6,998 nucleotides of DNA from an uncultured Bacteroidales bacterium (GTDB lineage: Bacteria; Bacteroidota; Bacteroidia; Bacteroidales; Bacteroidaceae), in contig CALCYA010000044.1 in assembly GCA_937906165.1 (NCBI GenBank), positions 1-6,998 on the forward strand, read 5' to 3'. This document shows, in pieces, positions 1 through 5,430 of the stretch (position 1 is its first letter; each line of letters starts with the position of its first letter). Below the pieces are notes generated by a model. The model saw only the letters and a program-made list of their open reading frames with translations, did not search any database and was not told where the DNA came from. Both the position numbers and the translations under genes were made by a program.

Positions 1-40
1 GGAGCACTATTCTCTTGTGTTTTAAGTAAATATTCAAAAT

Positions 41-57
41 AAAGGACTTAGTTCTTT
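41..57 (+). terminator. Possible weak terminator-like hairpin at the left edge
   Basis: AAAGGAC (41-47) pairs with GTTCTTT (51-57) across a 3-nt loop with one G-T wobble, and is followed by a pyrimidine-rich TCTGT. It could end transcription of a gene lying to the left of the window. The stem is AT-rich and the T-tract is short, so this is only a candidate. No upstream coding sequence can be recognised in the first 40 bases. Confidence 0.2.
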
Positions 58-62
58 TCTGT

Positions 63-142
63 ATTAACCCCTCAGTCACTTCGTGACGGCTCCCTAAAAC
101 AGGGGCGCAATCGGGGACCGCTTGCGGTGGAGGAGTTTTAAT
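63..142. repeat. Palindromic intergenic repeat with two side hairpins
   Basis: The outer arms ATTAACCCCTC (63-73) and GAGGAGTTTTAAT (130-142) are imperfectly complementary. Inside are GTCAC-TTC-GTGAC (75-87), CCCT/AGGG (92-95 with 101-104) and ACCGC-TT-GCGGT (117-128). The result is a branched, cruciform-like structure with no open frame of note. It looks like a dispersed extragenic repeat rather than a gene; the family assignment is by general appearance only. Confidence 0.55.
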
Positions 143-351
143 AGTTCAAAATACGGCTATGCCGTGGTTTTTCAGTTCTCTCTTTTTTGTAATCGTTGGG
201 ATGACAGGGCGCATTTTTACAAAAATCCACAAATATTCATAGTATGTTTGTAAGATTGCTTGTAGTGCACGTGCATTTTGGTAAAAAATATAGGATAATT
301 GAACTTTATTTGTAAATTTGCAATCCACTATAAAAGAAAAAATAACGAACC
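143..351 (+). other. AT-rich leader upstream of aroF, no gene seen
   Basis: This is the remainder of the 351-nt stretch before the first gene. It holds a small hairpin ACGGC-TAT-GCCGT (153-165), and a GGGATGACA string (198-206) that matches one end of the TGTCAT-type repeats found later and may be a decayed copy. It also holds a perfect 10-bp palindrome TGCACGTGCA (266-275), which could be an operator, and an A-rich stretch just before the aroF start. The minus-strand frame across here runs into aroF and is hydrophobic AT-rich translation without family resemblance, so no gene is called. I see no leader peptide with tandem Tyr or Phe codons and no T-box-like element. Confidence 0.5.
313..320 (+). 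promoter_or_regulatory. Candidate Bacteroidota-type -7 promoter box for aroF
   Basis: TAAATTTG matches the TAnnTTTG -7 consensus of the Bacteroidota primary sigma factor and lies 31 nt before the aroF start codon. A second match, TATGTTTG, is at 243-250. Neither has a clear TTG at the expected -33 spacing, so the choice is uncertain. I found no TAnnTTTG match in the spacers before aroB, aroA, the nuclease gene or pheA, which fits one upstream promoter for the cluster. Confidence 0.35.
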
Positions 352-1365
352 ATGATAGCAGTATTAAAACACGGAGTAACAAAGTCACAACAGGATAATC
401 TTGTCCATTGGCTTGAGTCGCAGAATGTGCGTGTACATGTCTCGGAAGGTGAGATGCAGACAGTAATCGGCCTCATAGGCGATACACGCAAGATTGATAT
501 CGACCTGCTTGCGGGTCTTGAGATAATTGACCGCGTGACACGCATCACCGACCCCTTCAAGAGCGCTAACCGAAGCTTCCACCCCGAAGATACGGTTGTG
601 ACCGTGGGCAAGGGCGAGAATGAGGTGAAAATCGGTGGCGGTAACTTTGCAATAATGGCGGGCCCCTGCTCTGTTGAGAGCGAGGAGCAGATTCTTACCG
701 TTGCACGTGCTGTAAAGGCATCGGGCGCGAATATTCTGCGTGGCGGTGCCTTCAAGCCCCGTACTTCGCCATACGATTTCCAGGGCTTACGCGCCGAGGG
801 TCTTCAGTTATTGTTGAAGGCACGCGAGGCAACAGGTCTGCCCATAGTTACAGAAATCATGAGCGCATCGCATCTCGACCTCTTTGCCGACGTCGATATC
901 ATTCAGGTGGGTGCACGCAACATGCAGAACTTTGAGCTTCTCAAGGAGCTGGGACGTTGCGACAAGCCTATCCTGCTCAAACGCGGTATGTCGGCTACAC
1001 TCAAGGAGCTTCTTATGAGTGCCGAGTATATTATGTCCGAGGGTAACGAACAGGTGATTCTTTGCGAACGCGGTATACGCAGCTACGACAGCTACACACG
1101 TAACGTGCTTGACCTTGCGGCGGTTCCTGTGCTGCAGGGGCTCACACACCTCCCGATTGTCGTTGACCCCAGCCACGCAACAGGCGTGTCACGTCTTGTG
1201 CGTCCTATGGCTTGTGCCGCAACGGCAGCCGGTGCCGACGGACTTATCATCGAGGTACACAATGACCCGGTGTGCGCCCTTTGCGACGGTGCGCAGTCAC
1301 TCACTCCCGAGCAGTTCGACGAGGTGGCACAGCGCGTGCGTGAGATTCGTGGCATAATGCATTGA
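352..1365 (+). CDS. aroF: 3-deoxy-7-phosphoheptulonate (DAHP) synthase, type I-beta with N-terminal ferredoxin-like domain
   Basis: Condenses phosphoenolpyruvate with erythrose 4-phosphate to DAHP, the first step of the shikimate pathway, in the cytosol. At 337 aa it matches the Thermotoga maritima-type enzyme (about 338 aa). Residues 1-70 form the ferredoxin-like regulatory domain that in this type mediates feedback inhibition by Tyr/Phe. The TIM barrel follows from about residue 95. Visible motifs are AGPCSVES (103-110), GGAFKPRTSPY (131-141, substrate binding), DPSHATG (272-278) and the IIEVH...CDGAQSL tail. Expected metal ligands are C106, H275, E301 and D312. The ATG at 352 has no Shine-Dalgarno but an A-rich leader. 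There is no chorismate mutase fusion, unlike the DAHP synthase I recall from Bacteroides. The stop is 2 nt from tyrA. Family call is firm; feedback behaviour is inferred. Confidence 0.96.
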   Translation: MIAVLKHGVTKSQQDNLVHWLESQNVRVHVSEGEMQTVIGLIGDTRKIDIDLLAGLEIIDRVTRITDPFKSANRSFHPEDTVVTVGKGENEVKIGGGNFAIMAGPCSVESEEQILTVARAVKASGANILRGGAFKPRTSPYDFQGLRAEGLQLLLKAREATGLPIVTEIMSASHLDLFADVDIIQVGARNMQNFELLKELGRCDKPILLKRGMSATLKELLMSAEYIMSEGNEQVILCERGIRSYDSYTRNVLDLAAVPVLQGLTHLPIVVDPSHATGVSRLVRPMACAATAAGADGLIIEVHNDPVCALCDGAQSLTPEQFDEVAQRVREIRGIMH

Positions 1366-1367
1366 TC

Positions 1368-2198
1368 ATGACTGTAGGAATAGTTGGATTAGGACTTATA
1401 GGCGGTTCGGCAGCCAAGGCTTTCAAGGCTGCCGGACACTCTGTTTATGCCTTTGATATAAACAGGCAGATAGTGGGCTATGCACAGCTTGAGGGTACGG
1501 TGGATGCCGAGCTGTCGGCCGATAACCTGTGCCGTTGCGACCTTGTGCTGCTCACTGCGACACCGCAGGCGGTAATAGGTTATATTGGCGAGAATGCGAA
1601 GTATATCTCCCTTGAGGCGCTTGTCGTCGACTTCTGCGGTACCAAACGCGCCGTGTGCGAGAAGGGCTTTGCCCTTGCTGCGGAGTATGGCTTCACTTAC
1701 GTTGGCGGTCATCCTATGGCCGGCTTGCAGTATTCGGGTTACAAATACTCCAAGGCAACGCTCTACAACGGTGCCTCGTTCATTATGGTACCGGCGGTGC
1801 ACGATGACATTGCTCTGCTCGACCGCGTGAAGCAGGCGTTGCAGCCGTTGGGCTTCAAGAAGTTCGTGGTGACGACGGCCGATTTCCACGACCGTATGAT
1901 TGCCTACACCTCGCAGATGTGCCACGTTGTCTCCAATGCCTTCATAAAAAGTCCTTCGGCAAAGTTCCACAGGGGCTACAGCGCAGGCAGCTTCCGCGAC
2001 TTTACCCGTGTGTCGCGCCTGAACGAAGATATGTGGACCGAGTTGTTCCTTGAGAACAAGGAGGCTCTTCTTAATGAACTTGATTTGTTGATAAACTCTC
2101 TCCGGGAGTATCGTGAGGCGATAGTCCACGATGATGCCAATACCCTGCGCGCTCTGTTGCGCGACGGCAGGATCGCAAAGGAGGAGGCTGAAAAATAA
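1368..2198 (+). CDS. tyrA: Prephenate dehydrogenase
   Basis: Oxidatively decarboxylates prephenate to 4-hydroxyphenylpyruvate, the precursor of tyrosine. The N-terminal Rossmann fold shows GLGLIGG (7-13) and an acidic D30 at the end of the second strand, which points to NAD rather than NADP. The catalytic-domain motif GGHPMAG has the conserved histidine at H115. The C-terminal helical dimerisation half includes HDRMIAYTSQMCHVVSNAF and AGSFRDFTR (about 206-214). At 276 aa there is no ACT and no chorismate mutase domain, so it is the simple monofunctional form. I start at ATG 1368, which gives a canonical short lead into the glycine motif; a TTG at 1362 overlapping the aroF stop would add only two residues. 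The 2-nt gap after aroF implies translational coupling. The TSQ...HVVSNA segment resembles clostridial TyrA as I recall it. Confidence 0.95.
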   Translation: MTVGIVGLGLIGGSAAKAFKAAGHSVYAFDINRQIVGYAQLEGTVDAELSADNLCRCDLVLLTATPQAVIGYIGENAKYISLEALVVDFCGTKRAVCEKGFALAAEYGFTYVGGHPMAGLQYSGYKYSKATLYNGASFIMVPAVHDDIALLDRVKQALQPLGFKKFVVTTADFHDRMIAYTSQMCHVVSNAFIKSPSAKFHRGYSAGSFRDFTRVSRLNEDMWTELFLENKEALLNELDLLINSLREYREAIVHDDANTLRALLRDGRIAKEEAEK

Positions 2199-2248
2199 GA
2201 CCTTTCGGCCGGTGAAACGATATTTACATTAATAATGCAGCAATTGCC

Positions 2249-2353
2249 TGTCATCTCGAATCGAAGATCGACGCCCGTAGGGGCCAAAGTCAACCTTGCG
2301 TGAGGGATCTCAAAAAATCATTTTGGGATATCTCACATACGTTCGATATGACA
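2249..2353. repeat. Inverted repeat element, left of aroB (long + short TGTCAT-type hairpin units)
   Basis: A 105-bp element made of a 64-nt long unit in + orientation (2249-2312) and a 30-nt short unit in - orientation (2324-2353), so both outer ends read TGTCAT/ATGACA. Its reverse complement matches 3443-3546 with four mismatches and one 1-nt gap, about 95% identity. The long unit folds as ATCTC/GGGAT (with one T-G wobble), a facing GA/GA pair, then AAGATCGAC/GTCAACCTT and GCCC-GTAG-GGGC. It occupies most of the 189-nt tyrA-aroB spacer, starting 50 nt after the tyrA stop and ending 34 nt before the aroB ATG. Confidence 0.93.
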
Positions 2354-2387
2354 CTGATACAACACTAACTATAGATTAAACCTGTAT

Positions 2388-3434
2388 ATGCAGTACAATA
2401 CAATACACGTTGAGGCTTCGCGTAGTTATGATATTCTCATAGGTCGCGGTATTCTCGCAGGGTTAGGCGGGTTCATACGCCCTCTGCTGGGCAACTGCCG
2501 TTTGGCTGTGCTCACCGACAGCAATGTCGATGCGCTCTACGGCAACGCGATAATGGAGCATTTAGGCGCAGCAGGGTACAATGTATGCAAGTATGTCATT
2601 CCGGCAGGCGAGGCATCGAAATGTGCCGACAATCTGTTGGCGTTCCTCAACTTCATGGCCGGTGAGCAGCTCACACGCAGTGATGCTGTCATAGCCTTTG
2701 GCGGTGGAGTGGTGGGTGACCTTGGCGGTCTTTCGGCATCGCTCTATCTGCGTGGAGTGAAGTATGTGCAGGTGCCGACAACACTGCTCGCAGCGGTGGA
2801 CAGCTCGGTAGGCGGAAAGACTGCCATTGACATTCCTGCAGGAAAGAATCTTGTGGGCAGTTTCTACCAGCCCTCACTCGTATGCTGTGACACGGCTCTT
2901 ATGGATACCCTCCCAAAAGATATATACCGTGACGGTTGTGCCGAGGTGATAAAATACGGCATGATTCTTGATGCGGAGCTTTATAAAACCCTGCATACTA
3001 TTCCTTTTGACCGCGAAGCGGTTGTGGCACGTTGCGTGGAAATCAAGCGCGACGTTGTGCAGCAGGATGAGTTTGACAACGGCATACGCGGTCTGCTCAA
3101 CTTCGGACACACATTCGGGCACGCTATCGAGAAACTGAGCAATTTCGGTGTCTCTCACGGTGAGGCTGTGGCAAAGGGTATGGTGATTGCCGCGCGCATG
3201 GCTCCTCTGTGTGGTCTGTGCGATGTCGCCGATGAACTGACGGCACTACTTGTGGAGTATGGCTCTGACATAGCTTGCCCTTATAGCGCAAACGAGGTCT
3301 ATGACGCCTTGCTGTCGGACAAGAAACGCCGAGGAGGAAAAATCTCCGTGGTGCTGCCCCGTTCTGTGGGTGACTGCACACTTGTTGATATGCCGGTGGA
3401 GGAGTTGAAGGAATTATTGCAGAAAGTGATATGA
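2388..3434 (+). CDS. aroB: 3-dehydroquinate synthase
   Basis: Converts DAHP to 3-dehydroquinate, step two of the shikimate pathway, using NAD and a divalent metal (Zn or Co). The 348-aa length is typical. The NAD-binding region shows GGGVVGDLGG (105-114) and PTTLLAAVDSSVGGKTA (130-146). The metal site is visible as E186 in GCAEVIKYG, H241 in NFGHTFGHAIE, and H257 in SHGEAVAKGM. DKKRRGGKI (311-319) is the usual C-terminal substrate-binding segment. ATG 2388 gives the normal N-terminus of the family and has no Shine-Dalgarno. The gene is intact but bracketed by two almost identical inverted repeat elements, so it is the one gene here that could in principle be inverted by recombination. Function is secure. 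Confidence 0.97.
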   Translation: MQYNTIHVEASRSYDILIGRGILAGLGGFIRPLLGNCRLAVLTDSNVDALYGNAIMEHLGAAGYNVCKYVIPAGEASKCADNLLAFLNFMAGEQLTRSDAVIAFGGGVVGDLGGLSASLYLRGVKYVQVPTTLLAAVDSSVGGKTAIDIPAGKNLVGSFYQPSLVCCDTALMDTLPKDIYRDGCAEVIKYGMILDAELYKTLHTIPFDREAVVARCVEIKRDVVQQDEFDNGIRGLLNFGHTFGHAIEKLSNFGVSHGEAVAKGMVIAARMAPLCGLCDVADELTALLVEYGSDIACPYSANEVYDALLSDKKRRGGKISVVLPRSVGDCTLVDMPVEELKELLQKVI

Positions 3435-3442
3435 TGCGTTGT

Positions 3443-3546
3443 TGTCATATCGAACGCATGTGAGATATCCCGAAAGATTTTTTGAGATCCCTCACACAAG
3501 GTTGACTTTGGCCCCTACGGGCGTCGATCTTCGATTCGGGATGACA
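3443..3546. repeat. Inverted repeat element, right of aroB (short + long TGTCAT-type hairpin units)
   Basis: A 104-bp mirror copy of 2249-2353, made of a short unit in + orientation (3443-3472) and a long unit in - orientation (3483-3546). It begins 8 nt after the aroB stop and ends 22 nt before the aroA ATG, so it fills the 134-nt spacer. Differences from the left copy are mild for folding: one lies in the apical loop of the short unit, and one turns a T-G wobble of the long-unit stem into a C-G pair. GCCCCTACGGGC is the strongest internal hairpin. A T6 run at 3478-3483 follows the short hairpin, so partial termination between aroB and aroA is conceivable. Confidence 0.93.
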
Positions 3547-3568
3547 TAAACACCTTAATTCAGTATAT

Positions 3569-4825
3569 ATGGAAATAAAAGTTCACGGAACATTGAAAGG
3601 CGAGGTTACGCCGCCACCGTCAAAGTCACAGGCGCACCGTCTGCTCATCTGTGCAGCGTTGTCCGTTGAGCCCTGTTCCATTGTGTGCAACAGTGTGAAC
3701 GATGACATCATGGCAACAATGCGTTGTCTCAATGCCCTTGGAGCAAGAATTACCTTTTCATCGGGTGTCTTTGATGTGCAGCCGATAGAACTTGTAAAAG
3801 GCGGAACGCTCGATTGCGGTGAAAGCGGTTCTACACTCCGTTTCCTTATGTCTGTTGCTGCTGTGCTTGGTGCCGATGCCACATTCACCGGTGCCGGCAA
3901 GCTTCCGCAGCGTCCCATGGGTGCCCTCACCGATGTGCTTGCCGCACACGGGATGGCTTTTGAGCGCCACACCTCCGATGAACTGCCGGTAACGTGTAGC
4001 GGAACATTGCAGGGCGGTAAGTTCACACTTCCGGGGAATGTCTCCTCGCAGTATCTCACAGGCCTGCTCTTTGCTCTGCCTTTGGCTACAGTGGACAGCG
4101 AGATTGAGGTTACAGGAGGCCTTACAAGCGCCTCATACATCGATATGACAATTGATGCCTTGCGCACGGCAGGAATATCTGTGGAGCGCAGGAACAATAT
4201 ATTCACCATAAAAGGCAACCAGCAGTACCGCATGCCGGAGCGCCTGGTTGTGGAGGGTGACTGGTCGTCGGCTGCCTTCTGGGTGGTTGCCGGTGTCATT
4301 GGCAAGCAGCCTGTGACAGTGTGCGGCATGAACAATGAGTCGCTCCAGGGCGACAGTGCTATTGTAGACCATCTGCGCAGCATGGGTGCCTTTATAACTG
4401 TTGAAGATGACAGGGTTGCAGCAGTGCCCTCGCACCTCTTCGGTGCAGAGCTTGACTGCATGGACACCCCAGACCTTGTGCCCATACTCTCTGTTGCTGC
4501 GGCTGTGGCACAGGGTACAACGACATTCATCAATGTGGGGCGTCTGCGCTTCAAGGAGAGCGACCGTCTTGCTGCAATGAAGAGTGTGCTTGCCTCGTTC
4601 GGTATCACTTCTTCTGTCGGTGAAGATACCTTTACCGTGTATGGTGGCGAGCCTGTTGCACTCACCCCCGTAGAGAGCTTCGGCGACCACCGCATAGCAA
4701 TGTCGGCAGCAATACTCTCGACAGTTGCAAAAGAGATAACGACGATAAACGGCTCGGGTTGCGTGGCAAAGTCCTACCCCTCATTCTTTGAGGATTTTGC
4801 AGTGCTGGGTGGGGCTTTGGAATAG
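3569..4825 (+). CDS. aroA: 3-phosphoshikimate 1-carboxyvinyltransferase (EPSP synthase)
   Basis: Transfers the enolpyruvyl group of PEP to shikimate 3-phosphate, giving EPSP. At 418 aa it is a normal monofunctional EPSP synthase with two inverse alpha/beta domains. Visible motifs are PPSKSQAHR (16-24; Lys19 and Arg24 at the substrate site), DCGESGSTLRFL (82-93, the PEP-site glycine loop), LPQRPMG (112-118), NVSSQYLTG (157-165, shikimate 3-phosphate binding), DTPDLVP (299-305, catalytic Asp302), RFKESDRLAAM (327-337), FGDHRIAMS (371-379) and KSYPSFFEDF (401-410). The sequence style (SKSQAHR, CGESGSTLRF) is closer to clostridial AroA than to the enterobacterial SKSxSNR / GNAGTAMR form. ATG 3569 gives a full N-terminal motif at the usual distance. 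The long opposite-strand frame within it is a shadow. Confidence 0.97.
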   Translation: MEIKVHGTLKGEVTPPPSKSQAHRLLICAALSVEPCSIVCNSVNDDIMATMRCLNALGARITFSSGVFDVQPIELVKGGTLDCGESGSTLRFLMSVAAVLGADATFTGAGKLPQRPMGALTDVLAAHGMAFERHTSDELPVTCSGTLQGGKFTLPGNVSSQYLTGLLFALPLATVDSEIEVTGGLTSASYIDMTIDALRTAGISVERRNNIFTIKGNQQYRMPERLVVEGDWSSAAFWVVAGVIGKQPVTVCGMNNESLQGDSAIVDHLRSMGAFITVEDDRVAAVPSHLFGAELDCMDTPDLVPILSVAAAVAQGTTTFINVGRLRFKESDRLAAMKSVLASFGITSSVGEDTFTVYGGEPVALTPVESFGDHRIAMSAAILSTVAKEITTINGSGCVAKSYPSFFEDFAVLGGALE

Positions 4826-4841
4826 TGGTATTTGTTTGCAA

Positions 4842-4931
4842 TGTCATTGGCGAGTTTTTCTAATCGCATCCCACGCGGCATCACTTGCGCGATACTTCGC
4901 GTGACTATTGCTGAAAAACTCACCGATAACA
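4842..4931. repeat. Long hairpin repeat after aroA, different family
   Basis: The arms at 4842-4860 and 4913-4931 are inverted copies agreeing with TGTYATYGGYGAGTTTTTC (16 of 19 positions paired). An inner hairpin TCA...CGCGA-TACT-TCGCG...TGA lies at 4881-4904. Together they form a large stem with a structured loop starting 16 nt after the aroA stop. No open frame of note. It could act as a terminator or as a stabilising 3' hairpin for the aroA message, but lacks a terminal T-run, so I read it as a dispersed repeat. Confidence 0.75.
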
Positions 4932-4942
4932 AAACTCTGTTT

Positions 4943-4972
4943 TGTCATTTCGAGCGAATGCGAGAAATCTCA
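4943..4972 (+). repeat. Short TGTCAT-type hairpin unit, left copy
   Basis: A 30-nt imperfect palindrome with TG...CA ends, stem ATTTC/GAAAT (positions 5-9 with 22-26 of the unit), facing GA/GA dinucleotides (10-11, 20-21) and tip GC-GAAT-GC. It is identical to 5357-5386 and matches the short unit beside aroB (reverse complement of 2324-2353) at 24 of 30 positions. If read from TTG 4942 in the nuclease frame it would encode an artefactual N-terminus (MSFRANARNL...). Confidence 0.92.
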
Positions 4973-4989
4973 AAAAAATAAAAAGTATT

Positions 4990-5292
4990 ATGGTAAATGT
5001 TCATCAGTATTGGGTATACATTATGTCAAATAAAGCACGTACAGTTTTATATGTTGGCATAACTAATGATCTTTACCGTAGATATATAGAACACAAAGAA
5101 GAAAAAATAGAAGGTTTTACACAAAAATACAGATGCCATGATTTGCTTTATTATGAGGAATATAATGTAGTGGATGATGCGATTGCTCGTGAAAAGGAGA
5201 AAAAGGCATGGCGAAGAGAAAAGAAAGAGAAACTTATTGCAACAATGAATCCGGAAAAGAGAAATTTAGCAATTGATTTAGAGTGGATATGA
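4990..5292 (+). CDS. Small single-domain GIY-YIG endonuclease-like protein
   Basis: A 100-aa protein that is essentially one GIY-YIG nuclease domain of the COG2827/UPF0213 (UvrC N-terminus-like) kind. The GIY and YIG strands appear as WVYIM (8-12) and YVGITND (21-27). R30/R31 and H35 follow in the first helix. REKEKKAWRREKK (67-79) carries the probable metal-binding Glu (E68), and NPEKRNLAID (87-96) is the usual family tail. I start at ATG 4990 because the in-frame extension to TTG 4942 is wholly the repeat unit. No DNA-binding or signal sequence is attached. The gene is much more AT-rich than its neighbours and is boxed in by hairpin repeats, so it is an insertion rather than an aro gene. 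The cellular role of these solo nucleases is not established; a link to the repeats is my inference. Confidence 0.9.
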   Translation: MVNVHQYWVYIMSNKARTVLYVGITNDLYRRYIEHKEEKIEGFTQKYRCHDLLYYEEYNVVDDAIAREKEKKAWRREKKEKLIATMNPEKRNLAIDLEWI

Positions 5293-5298
5293 ATGTTA

Positions 5299-5334
5299 TG
5301 AGATCCCTCGTCGCTTCGCTCTGTCGGGATGACA
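5299..5334 (-). repeat. TGTCAT-type hairpin unit, 36-nt variant, reverse orientation
   Basis: Read on the minus strand it has TG...CA ends, stem ATCCC/GGGAT, facing GA/GA, and a very stable mini-hairpin tip GCGAAGC with a second GA/GA beside it. It starts 6 nt after the nuclease stop and pairs across 22 nt with the 30-nt unit at 5357-5386 (TGAGAT/ATCTCA and ATGACA/TGTCAT ends). It has the same frame as the long units at aroB, with a shorter insert. Confidence 0.88.
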
Positions 5335-5356
5335 AATACGCGTTTTTCGCTGTAAA

Positions 5357-5386
5357 TGTCATTTCGAGCGAATGCGAGAAATCTCA
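5357..5386 (+). repeat. Short TGTCAT-type hairpin unit, right copy
   Basis: Identical to 4943-4972 over 30 nt (31 with the following A), in the same orientation 414 nt downstream. It ends 44 nt before the pheA start. The pair are direct repeats bordering the nuclease gene, so recombination between them would delete the gene and leave one unit. Confidence 0.92.
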
Positions 5387-5430
5387 AGGATAAAGAAAGA
5401 ATATAATAACAATAATAAAAACTACAAATT

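Larger units (their letters stand above)
4943..5386. mobile_element. Candidate repeat-flanked GIY-YIG cassette
   Basis: A small AT-rich nuclease gene is enclosed by two identical direct copies of a 30-nt hairpin repeat (4943-4972 and 5357-5386; the identity extends one more A to 31 nt). A related unit in reverse orientation (5299-5334) lies just inside the right copy. The gene fills the interior tightly: 17 nt from the left repeat to the ATG and 6 nt from the stop to the inverted unit. Composition and codon choice (ATA, TTA, AGA, A/T-ending codons) differ from the GC-richer aro genes. The cassette interrupts an otherwise functional pathway cluster. Mobility is inferred; no transposase is present. 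Confidence 0.5.

Noticed and set aside
1..25. Possible 3' end of an upstream gene (frame ending TAA at 23-25)
   Set aside because: Only seven codons are visible; nothing can be recognised or tested from them.
146..388. 80-codon minus-strand frame with hydrophobic N-terminus
   Set aside because: It overlaps the aroF start. The hydrophobic part is AT-rich leader and its C-terminal end is repeat sequence; no start-site support.
1362..1367. TTG start for tyrA overlapping the aroF stop
   Set aside because: ATG 1368 is a stronger start and gives the normal short distance to the glycine-rich NAD motif; the TTG would add only two residues.
1389..2129. 246-codon open frame on the minus strand
   Set aside because: Antisense shadow of tyrA with no recognisable domain.
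1976..2293. 105-codon minus-strand frame starting within the left aroB repeat
   Set aside because: Its N-terminus (MTLAPTGVDLRFEM) is translated repeat sequence and the rest is antisense to the end of tyrA.
3583..4695. 370-codon open frame on the minus strand
   Set aside because: It lies wholly opposite aroA, which has every EPSP synthase motif. The translation is Ser/Thr/Pro-rich with no family signature, a typical codon-bias shadow.
4942..4989. TTG-started N-terminal extension of the GIY-YIG protein
   Set aside because: These 16 codons are the 30-nt hairpin repeat plus an A-rich run. The domain begins directly after the ATG at 4990.
2249..5386. CRISPR array
   Set aside because: The repeat units occur in both orientations at irregular distances, interrupted by genes, with no regular spacers and no cas genes.
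5151..5387. 78-codon minus-strand frame with VIPTERSDEGSH-like sequence
   Set aside because: It is translation of the repeat units at 5299-5386 plus antisense of the nuclease gene, a common false gene in repeat-rich genomes.
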